This document shows positions 1 through 11,219 of a stretch of DNA of 64,000 nucleotides, in pieces; within the stretch, counting starts at the first letter, position 1; each line of letters starts with the position of its first letter. The DNA is from Manis javanica (lineage: Eukaryota; Chordata; Mammalia; Pholidota; Manidae). The notes beneath the pieces were generated by a model. That model did not search any database. It was not told the DNA's origin and saw nothing but the letters and a program-made list of their open reading frames with translations. The translations under genes and the position numbers were made by a program. The stretch lies in NCBI RefSeq assembly GCF_040802235.1, contig NC_133157.1:32691501-32755500 (forward strand), in the 5' to 3' direction.

Positions 1-475
1 CTTCATAGCAATATTACTCATAGTAGCCAAAAGCTGAAACAACCCACATTTCCATCAACTGGTGAATGGACAAATACAATGTGGTATCCTCATGCAACAG
101 AATAAAATTCAGCAATAAAAAAGGATGAAGTTCGGATACATGCTATGACATAGATGAACCTTGTAAACATTTTGCTATGTAAAAGAAGCCAATCAAAAAG
201 TCTATATATTGTATGACCCCATTTATAGTAAAATGTCCAAAATAGAAAAATCCATAGAGCTAGAAAAGAGTGGTTATTTAGGCCTGGGAGAGTTGAGGGG
301 AAATGGAGAATGATTGTAAATGGCCATGCTTTCTTTTTAGGATGTAATGTTCTAAATTTGATTGTGGTGATGGTTACACAGCTTTGAGAATACACTAAAA
401 ACAATTGAAATGTACACTTCAAATGGGTAAACTGTATGGTATGTGAATTATATCTTCATAAAGTGTTTTTAAAAA
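1..475 (+). repeat. LINE-1 3' end (old, truncated)
   Basis: The sequence reads like the 3' end of a degraded LINE-1 in plus orientation: the tail of ORF2 with its 'fit in a few lines' features such as a hydrophobic-poor, A-rich strand, then a GTGATGGTTACACA-type 3' region ending near 475 in an A-rich run. It has no usable reading frame. It lies in a STRA6L intron (antisense to that gene). Confidence 0.65.
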
Positions 476-1269
476 AAGGAGAAAGAAAACTGATAGCCAT
501 TCCTTTCAAGTTTCCAATGTGTCTTTGTGCCAGCATCACCAGGATCATGCAGTTGCGGGTAAACGACTGTAAACCTCGGCCCTGGGAATGGGGGGTTCTT
601 GGAAGGAAGGGATGGGAGGAGTCGGGAACAAGAGGAGTGAGCGCAGACTTGCTCCAGTCAGCAGCAAAAACATGACTGCACACTTTTAATTTAGTGCTTT
701 TACCTCCCCAGACAAAGGTGAAGGATAATCAGCTTAAAAGTCTTGTCAAGAGGGCAGCTGTTTTAAAGCTGGACGAGATCAAGATAGAGGGAAAATGCTA
801 TGTTTTGACTCTCAAAGTGTCTGAACTTGTGAGAACTACATGAAAGGAGATAAAACATGCGTGAATATGGTGAAAGATTTCAGTTTCACCCAGACCAAGG
901 AATAGGTTGGCATTAAAATAGTTGCCCAGAACAGGGATGGAAATGTGAATTTTTAAAAGTGTAACTTAAAATTATATAATTGAAATTGAAGATTATATGC
1001 TCACTGAGCTGAACACAAATCTACATTAAAGATGAATAAAAATGTTCCAGGGCATCAGTAAAGTATATGGTAATATGGAAGAAGCAGTACCTGCCTCAGT
1101 GTTCATGTAAAAGGTAACTTTTCCATGCACATATGTGTAAGGGAATTTGCTCAAGTAATTTATAGTAGATCTATTCCCCTCTGGTTCTGATATTCTACAA
1201 GCTTAGGAGTCTCAAGTAAAAATATCATTTACATCACCTTTTTCATGGCTTAAAGAACATTTGGCAGTT

Positions 1270-1460
1270 TATTGCCACCAAATGTCAGATATACAAAGGC
1301 TTTTGGAAACCTTTTACCACTCTGTCCAAACCCCATTTTAAAGATGGAGAAACTGAGGCCAAGAAAGGGGGCCTGACTTGTCCAATGACACAGTGTTTAT
1401 CCTGACATCTTGCCTGGGTCTTTTCTAACCAGAGATTAGGGAAGAACTCTCTTCCCTTCA
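1270..1460 (-). repeat. MIR SINE
   Basis: Reverse-orientation MIR core: the plus strand shows an 'aaagatggagaaactgaggc' block followed by a 'tgacttgtccaatgacacag' block. These are the complement of the conserved MIR 'cctcagtttc...' segment. Old and diverged. Confidence 0.6.
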
Positions 1461-1529
1461 TAGACAATGGACATATAATTAGAATATGCCATTTTCAAAG
1501 AAACCTCTCATTTTAAAGAAGTGATGCCT

Positions 1530-1880
1530 ATGGACAGAATGTTTATCTCCCCCCACAAAATTCATATGTTGAAGCCCTAATCCCCAGTATGATGGTGTTT
1601 GGAGAGGCAGCCTTTGGAGGTCATTAGGTCATGAGGGTGACCCCTTGTGATGGGATTAGTGCCCTTATAAGAAGAGATGGGAGAGTGCTTCCTTGCTCTC
1701 CCCGTTCTCCAGCATTTGAGGATGCAAAGAGAAGACGGCCACTGGTAAAGCAGGAAGCAGGCCGTCACCAGACAATGGACCTGCCAACACCTTCTCTGTC
1801 TCCAGAACTTTGAGAAACAGATGTTTGTTGTTTATACAGCCTAGTCTATGTTGATTTGTCACAGAAGCCCAAACTAAGCA
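1530..1880 (+). repeat. MaLR-type LTR (MLT1/MST-like)
   Basis: Shows the landmarks of an ERVL-MaLR solo LTR in order: an 'attcatatgttgaagcccta' block, 'aggtcattaggtcatgaggg', 'cccttataagaagagatggg', a 'ccagaactttgagaaacaga' block, and an end near 'cccaaactaagcag'. No internal retroviral genes are present. The family name is from memory, and boundaries are within about 20 bases. Confidence 0.7.
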
Positions 1881-2260
1881 GAAATTAAATTTGAAAGATA
1901 AATACTCATATAGTCATTAAGAAAAGTCAAGACTTGCTTTCCAAAGTGAAAAAAATGACGATATTAGTTGTTCCCACTGACACCAAAACAAAATAGGATA
2001 TTTCAGATGAGAAATTTCTCAGATATTCAGCCCCAAGTAGGTTTTAACAAAAAGTGTCCTGTGTCTGACTCCTTTGTCTTTCTAGTTGACACAAGGAGGC
2101 TTGTATCAGTTGTAACACATTTTCCTCCAAGGCCAGTCACCTCATGCAGGTAGTATTAATACAAGCAGCAATAATTACTACAGTGCACCTGCCACCAGTT
2201 ACAGGTCCCTCTCTGTCTCCCACACAGGTGGCAGGAAGAAAAGTGGCTGGACAGTTTTAC

Positions 2261-2414
2261 CTTTGCTGACGCTCATCAGCTCTTTCACCTGCAGGATGAC
2301 TGGGGTCAGGGCCCCTGACTGGTTCACGGAGGCGATATAGTTCTCCAGCTTGCCTTCAAACACATCCAGCTCATCTCTTACATACATGAACATGCAGAAC
2401 TCAATGACAATGAA
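2261..2414 (-). CDS. STRA6L: STRA6L coding exon (last one in window)
   Basis: A 154-nt exon on the minus strand, bounded by a CAG acceptor at its high end and a GTAAAA donor (2255-2260). It opens in phase 0 and ends in phase 1. The peptide begins FIVIEFCMFMYVRDELD and continues with KLENYIASVN and VILQVKELMSV. The hydrophobic start completes the membrane segment begun in the 6547-6658 exon. The later part aligns by eye with the STRA6 region between two transmembrane helices (human STRA6 has VELVKHHLWALEV soon after this point). The gene must continue left of the window, because the frame is open at the donor and the second half of a STRA6 protein is missing. Confidence 0.88.
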
Positions 2415-3004
2415 CTGAGGACACAGAGCAAATGTTTCAAGGTCTCACCTGAGTCCAGCTCAGTATGTGAATAACATACGGGTCTTTTTTTGGTTTTGAG
2501 TTCAAAACTCATCTGAAATAGACACTGAACACTGGCTATACTGAGATAAATGGGATTGTGACTTCTTTGGAGACAGGAGTCCCCCCAAACTCTGTTCTTC
2601 AGCCTATAGCATACAGACTAGGCACAAAAAGGGCTCAAAGAACTCTTCAAAAGCAAATAGATCAGAGTGAAATGAATGCCTAACTTTCAATGAGTAGTGA
2701 CCTTGGGTACAATTCTAGCCAACTCTCTCACTGCTCCCCTTCTTGTGTCTTGGCCAGTAACCACACTGAAGAAGGGGCTGCTTCATGTACACGTTACCCT
2801 TGCTCACCCCCGTTATCCTGCATCATGCCCTCATGCTTCCTGTCATCATGCCAAAGCTTCTAGAGTTCTGCTGCCATTTTATTTCACCAACTGAATCTTG
2901 TTCATCTTTGAATGTGGAGCTTAAAGACTACTGTCTTCAGGGAGTTTCTCAATCTAGAATAATTCAGAGCACTTTCACCTTTGTATCATACAAAGTATTT
3001 TCAC
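2415..3004. other. STRA6L intron, unassigned
   Basis: Ordinary intron sequence after the 2261-2414 acceptor. No exon, RNA gene or clear repeat recognised. Confidence 0.5.
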
Positions 3005-6000
3005 TGCCTTAAAAATCTTCCACCTATTCATCTATCCCTCCCCCCTAACCCTTGGCAATCACCGATCTTTCACTGTCTTTCTAATTTTGCCTTTTTTCAA
3101 ATGTTACTCATTTGAAATCATATAGTATGTGTCCTTTACAGATGGGCTTCTTTCACTCAGTAATATGCATTTAAGTTCCCCCCATGTCTTTTCATGGCTT
3201 AATAGTTCATTTCTTTTTAGTGCTGAATTGTATTCCATCTTCTGGGTGTACTAGATGATATACCCAGTCACCTGAAGGTGATTCTGCATTTTGGCAATTA
3301 TGTATAAAGCTGCTATAAACATCCACACTCAGTTTTTTGTGTAAATTTAAGTTTTCAACTCCTTTGGGTAAATACTGAGAGGTGATTATTGATCATATGG
3401 TAAGAGCTTGTTTAGTTTTGTAAGAACCCATCAAACTTTTCCAAAGTGACTGTACCATTTTGTATTTCCACCAGCAATTAATGAGAGTTCCTATTGCTCC
3501 ACATCCTTGACAGCATTTGGTGCTGTCAGTGTTCAGATTTTGACAATTCTAATAGGTGTGTAATAGTGTCTCATATTGTTTTCATTTGTATATCCTTGTA
3601 TGCATATTCCAAAGCATCTTTTATCATGTTTACTTGCCATCTGTACATCTTCTTTGTGAGGTATCTATTAAGGTCTTTAGTTCCTTTTCAACAGAGTTTA
3701 TTTTCTTATTGTTTACTTTTAAGCGTTCCTTGTATATTTTTGATAATAGCCTTTATAAGATGTGTCTTTTATAAATATTTTCTTGCAATGTATGGCTTGA
3801 TTTTTCATTCTCTTGACAGTGTCTTTTTCAGATCAGAAATCTTTTATCTTAATGAAGTACAGCTATTCTTTTTTTCATGAATTATTTGGTGTCATATCTA
3901 AAAAGTAATCACCAAACCCAAAGTCATCTAGATTTTCTCCTATGTTATTTTCTAGGATTTGTGTAGTTTTGCATTTGACACTGAGGTCTGTGATACATAT
4001 TAAGTTAATATTTATGAAGGGTGTAAGGTCTGTGTCTAAATTCATTTTTCTCAATAGTTTTAGCACCATTTGTTCCATTGTATTGCCTTTGCTCCTTTGT
4101 CAAAGATAATGTTCTATTTCTTGACTCTCTATTCTATTCCATTGGTTTATCTGCCATCCTTTTGCCAACACAAGTCGTGATTAGTGTAGTTTTATAGTAA
4201 GTTTTGCAATTGAGTAATGTCGGTCCTCTAATTTTCTTCTTCTCCTTTAATGTTGTGTTGGCTATATTATTAGTCTTTTGCCTTTCCATATAAACTTTAG
4301 AACCAGTTTGTCAATATCCACAAAATAACTTTCTGGGATTTTGATTGGGGTTGCACTGAATTCCCAATATATAGAGATCAAATTGGAAGAATGGTAGCTC
4401 AATAATATTGAGTCTTCCTATCCATGAACATGGAAATCTCTACATTATTTACTTAGTTCTTTGATTTCTTTTAACAGAGTTTTCTAGTTTTTCTCATATA
4501 CAGATCTTGTACATATTTTGTTAGATTTACACCTAAGTAGTTCTATTTTTGGGGGGTGCTAATGTAAATGGTACTGTGTTTTTTTTATTCCAAATTCCAC
4601 TTGTTCATTGCTGGTATAGAGAAGAGCAATTGATTTTTGTTATGTTAATCTTGTATCCTACAACCTTGCTATAACTGCTTATAGGTTTTTTTTTTGTTGA
4701 TTCTTTCAGCTTTTCTACATGCACAATCATGTCATTTGTGAACAGAGATATTTTTACTTCTTCCTTCCCAATCAGTGTATCTTTTATTTCCTTTTCTTGT
4801 CTTATTACATTAGCTAGGATTTCCAATAAATGTTGAAAAGGAATGATGAGAGGGAACATCTTTGCCTTCTTCCTAATCTTAACAAGAAAGCTGCTAATTT
4901 GTCACCATAAAGTATGGTGCTAGCTACAAGTTTTTTGTTGCTATTTATCAGATGAGGAAATTCCCCTCTATTCCTAGATTACTGAAAAATTTTATCATGA
5001 ATTGATGTTGGATTTTGTTAAATATTTTTTCTGCATCTACTGATATGGTCATGTGATTTTTCTGCTTTAGGTTGTTGATGTGATTACATTAATTGATTTT
5101 TAAAAATATTGTACTGGTTTTGCATATCTGGATTAAATCCCACTTAGTTGTGGTGTATAATTCTTTTTATACATTATTGGGTTTGGTTTGCTAATGTTGT
5201 GTTTAGGATTTTTGCATCTATGTTCATAAGAGATATTGGGCTGTAGTTCTCTTTTCTTGTAATATCTGTGGTTTTGGTATTAGGATGATGCTGCCTCATA
5301 GAATGAGTTAGGAAGTATTCTCTCTGCATTTATCTTCTGAAAGACATCATAGAGAATTAGTACAATTTCTCCCATAAATACTTCATAGAACTTACAAGTG
5401 AACTCATCTGGGCCTGGTACTTTCTGTTTTAATCATTACTTATTGATTCAATTTCTTTAATAGAGGATGGCCCATTCAGATCACCTATGTCTTCTTGTGT
5501 GAGCTGTGGCAGATTGTGTCTTTCAAGGAACTGGTCCATTTCATCTAGGTTATCAAATTTGTGGGCATAAAGTTGCTCATAGTATTCTTTTATTATTCTT
5601 TTCATGTCCATGCAATCTGTAATGATGTTCCCTCTTTCATTTCTGACGTGACTAATTTGTGTCCTCTCCCCTTCTTTCTTAGTCTACCCATATAATATTC
5701 TTGCTCCTTAACCTCTTCTTTTTTTGTTTGTTTTCTTTTCTTTTTTTTAAATCAAAGTATTGTTGATATACAATCTTATGTTGGTTTTGGTTCAAATTAT
5801 TTTTAATTTCTCTTGAGATTTTTTCTTTGACCCATGTTACTTAAACTGTGTTGTTTAATTTCCACTGTTTAGGGATTTTCCAGTTCCTTTCTGTTATTAG
5901 TTTCTAGTTTAATTCCATTGTGGCCTGAGACCACATTGATTTCCATGGTCTGAGGTCACACTGAAACCACTGAGACTATCCTTTAAAAAATTTTAAGGTG

Positions 6001-6130
6001 TATTTTATGGTCCAGGATGGGGTTTTCTTGGTGAATTTTCCATGTAATCTTGAAAAGAATGTGTATTCTGTTGTTGTTGATGAAGTAGTCTATGGATGTC
6101 CAAAATATTTGACTGACGGACAGTGTCAAT
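3005..6130 (-). repeat. LINE-1, antisense, long but 5'-truncated and decayed
   Basis: A long LINE-1 in minus orientation inside a STRA6L intron, so it is transcribed in the same direction as the host gene. The 3' untranslated part lies at about 3005-3880. ORF2 remnants are readable on the minus strand: around 4605-4859 a peptide with LEILANVIRQEKEIKDTLIG, and around 5429-5611 one with IIKEYYEQLYAHKFDNLDEM. Both are characteristic ORF2 stretches. Further upstream ORF2 sequence continues to about 6130. A short unit near 5740-5785 resembles the 3' end of a younger LINE-1, so a nested fragment may interrupt the element. Many stops and frameshifts show that it is inactive. Confidence 0.85.
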
Positions 6131-6546
6131 TACAGTTCAGATTTTCCTACCTCAGCACTGGTTCCCATGGGGTTTCTGTTCCATTCTGTTGTGATTTTCT
6201 ATATGCATCTGTCTCTCTCCAATTTTAGGGTCAATGGTTTGCTCTATGGCCTCACTTCTCTTACAGATCTAAGAACTATTCATTTTTCAGTTTGTTCAGA
6301 TTTTTACTTAATAGGAAGAAGTAATGTCTTTCAAGCTTTTTACATATGAAATTGGTGACCAGAAGTTTCCATAAATGATTATATTTCCCTGTAATATTCA
6401 TCGTGAGGGTAAAAGTGCCCTTGGAGTCAAAATGATGGGGTCAAAGAATTATACTTCCTTGATTTATAGAGTTTCAATTTTGACCCAGCCTTTTCAATCC
6501 CTGCAGCATTTATAAAATAGAAAAGGATTTGCTCAGATCTACTTAC

Positions 6547-6658
6547 AAGGTACAGGCAGATAAAAGCCAACACAGTGGTTCCAATCATTCTGCTTGGGAA
6601 CCGAAAGCAGGGGTCCCACTCATATATCCTGGTTTGGAACCAAGATTTCTTTTTCTCC
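6547..6658 (-). CDS. STRA6L: STRA6L coding exon
   Basis: A 112-nt exon with a TTCACAG acceptor and a consensus GTAAGT donor (6541-6546). One base completes the split codon from the 8030-8100 exon (CA+G, Gln). The remaining 37 codons read KKKSWFQTRIYEWDPCFRFP and then SRMIGTTVLAFICLYL, ending in phase 0. The aromatic/cysteine loop followed by a hydrophobic helix corresponds by eye to human STRA6 around [20 protein letters not shown] and the transmembrane helix after it. The helix continues into the next exon (FIVIEFCMFMYV). Confidence 0.92.
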
Positions 6659-6769
6659 CTGTGAATGAATAAACACCAAGAAAAGATAGGTTGTGGTTGG
6701 TAAACAAATGCTTGATTCTTCTGAAAATAACTCATTTGCTCCTCTTTACCTTAGAGTTGAGTGAAGTGA

Positions 6770-7275
6770 ACGAGCAGTGGTGCATTCTAGTTTTCACTTT
6801 CCCCTTGTTCTTAAGAACAGACTCAGTTTCATTCAGTGCAGCAATTCATCAAACTAAAAGGCTATAGTTCCTGACCTCTCCTCCCAGGTAAGAGTGAGGA
6901 AGACTTAAGTACAAGCCAATTAGATGTGACCAGAGATATGGGTGGGACAATGGGGAGGGTGCTTCGATGGAGCCGACACAGCTGCCCTTTCTTCTTTATC
7001 CTGCCTGCTGCCTAAATACAGACATGGTGGCTGGTCCAAGCTGGAGCCCCAGGATCTATCCTGGACCATGGACAGCCTGCATGATGGAAGCCACTAAGAT
7101 ACTGGAGCAGAAAGACAGCTGATTGGTAAAGTGCCATGGTGGACAGTCCAGGGTTAGTATGGACTGACTGCCTCCAGAATTCTTTTGTGTGGGAAAAAAA
7201 CAAATCTTTCTCGTTTGTGCTACTATTACTTCGCGTGTTCTGCTATCTGTAGCCAAGTGCAGTCCTAATCAAAGT
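6770..7275 (+). repeat. Probable MaLR/ERVL-type LTR
   Basis: A non-coding stretch whose end (about 7100-7275) shows a 'ggaagccactaagatactgg' block, a 'gactgcctccagaattcttt' block and a terminal 'gtcctaatcaaagtaatag'. This is the layout of an old LTR in plus orientation. Its first 205 bases (6781-6985) are nearly identical to 9894-10097, which is described separately. Confidence 0.5.
6781..6985 (+). repeat. 205-bp duplicated segment, copy 1
   Basis: Starts TGCATTCTAGTTTTCAC and ends GGAGCCGACACAGCTGC. The same sequence recurs in direct orientation at 9894-10097 with only a handful of differences (for example TTTCATT/TTTTATT, CTGACCTC/CTGATGTC and GTGACCAGAG/GTGACGGAG), roughly 97% identity by eye. 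It lies in the STRA6L intron just upstream (in gene sense) of the 6547-6658 exon. Confidence 0.9.
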
Positions 7276-7489
7276 AATAGTGATCTATTGTGTGGCTTTG
7301 AACCGGACATGTCCCTTCTCTGGGGTATATTCCCCCACACACAGTGACAGTGGCAGGGCTAGGGTGGCCTGTATGGTCGCTGGAGATCAGGTGCTTGTGC
7401 CTGGCCAAGAGCTGTGTCCTCTTTTATTGGTAATAGTACCTCAGTTTTTCTCTGAGAATCTGCCCCTTCCTAAACATCTGTCCTAGGGG

Positions 7490-7940
7490 TGAAGTGGAGC
7501 TGAACCACTTCCTAGTCCGAGTGGTGAACATGTAACCCAGGCTTTATGTAGTCCAATCACCTAGCCACAGTACTTAGTTCTGAGATGGCATGTGGTCCAA
7601 TTTGACTGAACGAAACACACTCATGGGGCTTTTGTTTGAATTATTAGAAAGTAAATTTCTCTTTACTATGAGCTTAAATCAGAAGGGTATAAGCTTAGAG
7701 ATTCTGGAGGCCATCGTGAGGAGGAAGCCCACCTAACTATGAAGCTAACACAGATAAAAGCAAAGAGGGGACGGGGAAAAGAGACCTAGTTTTGATGATA
7801 TCAAGTAAGCCCCTGGACCCATCTGTCAGAAGCTGAATACCTCTAGACTTCCTAATTCTCTAAGGCCATAAACTTCCTTTTTCTCTTTAATCCAGTTTTA
7901 GTTGAGTTTCTGTTATCAGCAAACGAGTGCTGATTAACCC
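7490..7940 (+). repeat. LTR-like interspersed repeat
   Basis: Resembles an old LTR or MaLR relative in plus orientation. It has a 'gattctggaggccatcgtga' block, then 'aagaggggacggggaaaaga', a 'ctaaggccataaacttcctt' block and an ending 'gagtttctgttatcagcaaa'. No coding content. Family assignment is uncertain. Confidence 0.45.
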
Positions 7941-8029
7941 AGTGCCTTCCAGTCACCTCAGAGTCTCCCACTGTCAAGGCTCAACGTCGGTGCAAACACC
8001 AAGTGGCAAAGAAACCAACTGTGCCTTAC

Positions 8030-8100
8030 TGCGGGGGATGCCTCCTCAGGAGCTGCTTGACGTGCTGCCCCTGGTGAACTTCCAGGAAAGGCTTTTCTTC
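8030..8100 (-). CDS. STRA6L: STRA6L coding exon
   Basis: A 71-nt exon with a TTTTCTCACAG acceptor and a GTAAGG donor (8024-8029). It enters in phase 0 and leaves in phase 2. The peptide EEKPFLEVHQGQHVKQLLRR is a soluble stretch. It corresponds by eye to the cytoplasmic loop of human STRA6 (SSYSEEYLRNLLCRKK), keeping the acidic-then-basic pattern and the Leu-Leu-Arg/Cys-Arg core. Its split codon joins cleanly with the 6547-6658 exon. Confidence 0.9.
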
Positions 8101-8604
8101 CTGTGAGAAAAGAAAGAGGTGTGTGCCTTGGCTCACAAATTCTTGTTAAGGTTTAGGTCTCTTTTGAGAGGCTATCGCCACAGAGGGCAAGAATTGAGCT
8201 ACGCTTCTGGACTGAGCCCTTCCCAGACACCTGCCATTTACTGAAGACAGGGACAGGGTCCAGGCTCTGTTTACTGAGCACTTGCTTTCGTAAAATGCCA
8301 GTGGTCTGGCCTTCTTTGACCCTTCAGCTTACCAACTGTACTAGTCACTGTTTTTGTGAAGCCTTTTTTTCCCTTTGAGGTTTGGCAATTGCCCGTCATA
8401 GTTCAATACATTGTTTTAAGAATGAAACAACCAAATTCCATGTTTCTACTTTTAATGAGTGAGAGTGTCTCCCGTTCATCTTATTTTGCAGTATTTAAAG
8501 AAATGAACTTCGGTGGTATGTATATGTTTTCCTCATTATAATGTTTTCTCCAAGTATAATGGAGCTTTTGACGATAGTGCCTTAAGGAATTAGAGAGGAC
8601 GCAC

Positions 8605-8780
8605 CATGGTGAATAGAAAGCCTCAGCAGTCACACTGTCTGGGCTGCAGTCCTGGCTCTGCTACAGACTAGCTGCATGACCTTGGGAGATGCGGTGCTGC
8701 TCTCTGGGTCCAAGTTTCCTGACACAGGATGGGAGAAGCACTGATAGTACCTCCCTCACAGCGCTGCTGTGAAGACCAGA
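8605..8780 (+). repeat. MIR SINE
   Basis: Clear MIR order: 'cctggctctgctacagacta', 'gctgcatgaccttggg', 'aagtttcctgacacaggatg' and 'agtacctccctcacagcgct'. It lies in the STRA6L intron just downstream (gene sense) of the 8820-8948 exon. Confidence 0.8.
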
Positions 8781-8819
8781 CCTGTCGGGACACACATCGT
8801 GCTTATCGTTGGTACTCAC

Positions 8820-8948
8820 CGTCCGGGGCTCCCGGCCCAGGCAGACCTTCAGAGACTTGACAAACATGTGCAGGAAGCGGCCCAGCAGGAAGGCCAGACA
8901 CAGAAGCGAAGGCCAGTAGAACATGACAGTCTCGTACCTCCCCACAAA
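8820..8948 (-). CDS. STRA6L: STRA6L coding exon
   Basis: A 129-nt (43-codon) exon, phase 0 at both ends, with a CTCTGTTGCAG acceptor and a consensus GTGAGT donor (8814-8819). The peptide starts FVGRYETVMFYWPSLLCLAF and continues with LLGRFLHMFVKSLKVCLGRE. It aligns by eye with human STRA6 [20 protein letters not shown] followed by its basic loop: a Tyr-led turn, one transmembrane helix and a positively charged cytoplasmic start. Joined behind the 46-nt exon at 11220-11265 it continues the frame without a gap. Confidence 0.93.
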
Positions 8949-9257
8949 CTGCAACAGAGAGACCACGGGGTGCGGGCTCTAGGTGGGCCAGGCCGGGCCT
9001 CTGGCGAAGGTGTGGACAGCAGGCTGCCTGCTCCAGGCTGCTCCTGCCACTGGCCCGGCCTGCTCTCCCCGCTTTCTCTGGCTCTGACGTCAATAACCAG
9101 TCCTGCTCCCCCAACCCTGCAGCCCTGGAACGAGCAGTGGACTTGGAGTCTAGCCGCCCTGGATTAGAGTCCTAACACCCTTGTTTTATTCTATACAAAG
9201 GGTTTTCATGGCCTTTTTTAAAAAATTAGGTATTAAATGCTTCTTTTGGGAAATACA

Positions 9258-9390
9258 CACGAGAGAGGGAGGGCAAGGGAGAGAAAGAGAAGTGAGGAGG
9301 GGAGACAGAGAATGGAAGGATGGAGATGGGGAAGGGGGAGAGAGACGCAGAGAGAGGGAGAAACAGAGAGGAAAGAAGGTGGGGCAGGGA
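9258..9390 (+). repeat. GA-rich low-complexity tract
   Basis: About 130 bases that are almost entirely purine on the plus strand (repeated GAGA, GGGAGA and GGAAG words), within a STRA6L intron. It gives rise to overlapping long but meaningless frames rich in Arg/Glu/Gly or, on the other strand, Ser/Leu/Pro. Confidence 0.85.
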
Positions 9391-9399
9391 GGACCAACA

Positions 9400-10780
9400 C
9401 AACTGCCATCGTATTGGGAGCCACACAGGCGCCCAGGAGTGACAGGTCTCTCAAGATGGTGCTCATAGTTTTCCTGTATTTTTAGTTTCATTTTGGTGGC
9501 AAAAAATGTTTTTATTGTTTTCAGACAAATAATATTGTGGCTTATCGTTCACAGTTTACTGGTTGGTTACGTTCTTTTGTTTACAGAGTATTTCCCCCAG
9601 GGAAAGGCAGGGTTTCTGCTGTGATGCTGGGGTACAGGAAGGAGACATGCTGGGCTGTGGGGGCTCGTGTCTTCCCTTTGTCCATCTCCCCAGTGCAGGC
9701 TTACAGCCGAGACAGAACCACTGCTGATATGTCAGTGTCTTCCATCCATAGCTGTGTCCATATATCCGTATCTATTATAAATTGAGATAGTGCCAAATAT
9801 ATTTCCTTCCAAATACACAGGTCTGTATATAACATAATAATTTCTCCACATGGTTAGAAATTATTTGCACACATCACTTTTAATACTCCTAAATGCATTC
9901 TAGTTTTCACTTTCCCCTTGTTCTTAAGAACAGACTCAGTTTTATTCAGTGCAGCAATTCATCAAACTAAAAGGCTATAGTTCCTGATGTCTCCTCCCAG
10001 GTAAGAGTGAGGAAGACTTAAGTACAAGCCAATTAGATGTGACGGAGATATGGGTGGGACAATGGGGAGGGTGCTTCGATGGAGCCGACACAGCTGCATT
10101 TAGATGAACCAAACTTTATTTAAACTGTCTCCTAGTATTTGACATTTTAGATTCTTTCCAATGTCTTGTTTTCATAAATAATGTTTCCATGAATACAGTT
10201 GAAAACAAAAGACCAAACTTTTGTTATTACCTTAATCTGGATTCTAGTCTCATGATTTTTTAACTAGTGAGTCATGTTAGTCCCTGAGCCTCACTTTCTC
10301 GTTAGTGAATTGGGAATGGCACTAGCATACTGTCTTCAAAGTATCTGGAGGGCTCAGGGGTTAATTTTGGGACTAAGCCTTTGTGTTTAGCAGAGAGCAG
10401 TTCTTGAAGTTAGTGATTCTGAGTATAGAAGTAAGATTGTGCCCTCTCCCTTAATTAACCATGCTTATTTCAAATTTCAAAAGAACCTCCAGATCTATCC
10501 AAGGCTCCAAGAAAAGAAAAAATATCTGTGATCAGGCAGTGTTGAACAGCATGAAGGAGGGCATCTTTTGCAGTGCAGAGAACAGAGGGAAGCCCCAGGT
10601 CCCAGGCCTCATTTTCTAATCTGGCTCCCCAGACTCTCTTTATCCCACTCTTCAATCCTCCGTGGTTACTATAGTCCAGGAGAGGCTTTGGCAAAGCAAC
10701 CCTTCTAGGTGCAGGGCGACATCCCTCTTTCATCTTGCTCCTTTTCCTGGGGTACAAGGCTGAACACATGAACTAGTTTC
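9400..10780. other. STRA6L intron between exons 8820 and 11220, left part
   Basis: Contains the second copy of the 205-bp duplicated segment (9894-10097), set into AT-rich interspersed-repeat-like sequence (about 9490-10230). The rest shows nothing I can assign. Confidence 0.5.
9894..10097 (+). repeat. 205-bp duplicated segment, copy 2
   Basis: Direct copy of 6781-6985, 3.1 kb away. The flanks differ completely from those of copy 1: here AATACTCCTAAA precedes and ATTTAGATGAACC follows. The five bases GCATT occur at the start of the copy and again immediately after its last shared base region (GCTGCATTTAG). This could be a short target duplication or microhomology. Confidence 0.9.
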
Positions 10781-10859
10781 CTCAAATTCCATGGAGGACA
10801 ATGCAATGGAAGGGGTTCATCTAGTCTGAGTGCCATTTTATAGACAGAGAAGCTGAGGC

Positions 10860-11035
10860 TACAGAAAGGAGTGGAAAGAAATGAGCTCTAGAGTCAGTCA
10901 GACCTGGTCTCAACTCCCAAATCTGCTGCTTCTTAAGTCATTTAAGAAACTTGGGCTTCAGTTTCCTCACCTATAAAACAGGTTTGCTGAGAGCTTCCCC
11001 ACCTTGAGGGGATGCTGTAAGCACCAACTGAGAGA
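10860..11035 (+). repeat. MIR SINE
   Basis: MIR-like order: 'agagtcagtcagacctggtc', 'cttgggcttcagtttcctca', 'cctataaaacaggtttgctg' and a 'ttgaggggatgctgtaagca' block. Plus orientation. Confidence 0.75.
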
Positions 11036-11089
11036 ACATCTGTCTGTGAATGAGCATAAAATGCTATACAAATGGAAACATCATGAATG

Positions 11090-11210
11090 GCTCCAACTCT
11101 CCTTTTGTTCACATGAGGGAGCTGAGGCCCAGAGAGTGGCAGAGGCTTGTACAATGTCACACAGCCTGTTGGCCATGGTGATGGGACTAAACAGTCTAAA
11201 CAGCTCAGCA
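11090..11210 (-). repeat. MIR fragment beside the STRA6L microexon
   Basis: The plus strand carries 'gagggagctgaggcccagag' and 'gcttgtacaatgtcacacag', the complement of the MIR core. It ends almost at the splice donor of the 46-nt STRA6L exon (11214-11219). Confidence 0.6.
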
Positions 11211-11219
11211 GGGACTCAC

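Larger units (their letters stand above)
476..2260. other. STRA6L intron sequence, no exon recognised
   Basis: I searched the minus strand for the next STRA6L coding exon after 2261 and found none with flanking AG/GT and a STRA6-like peptide, so the rest of the gene is presumably left of the window. The stretch holds a probable MIR near 1270-1460 and an LTR at 1530-1880. The remainder (476-1265 and 1880-2260) shows nothing I recognise. Confidence 0.6.

Noticed and set aside
3494..3880. 128-codon plus-strand hydrophobic frame
   Set aside because: It is the antisense of a LINE-1 3' region; T-rich strands give Phe/Leu/Ile-rich nonsense peptides.
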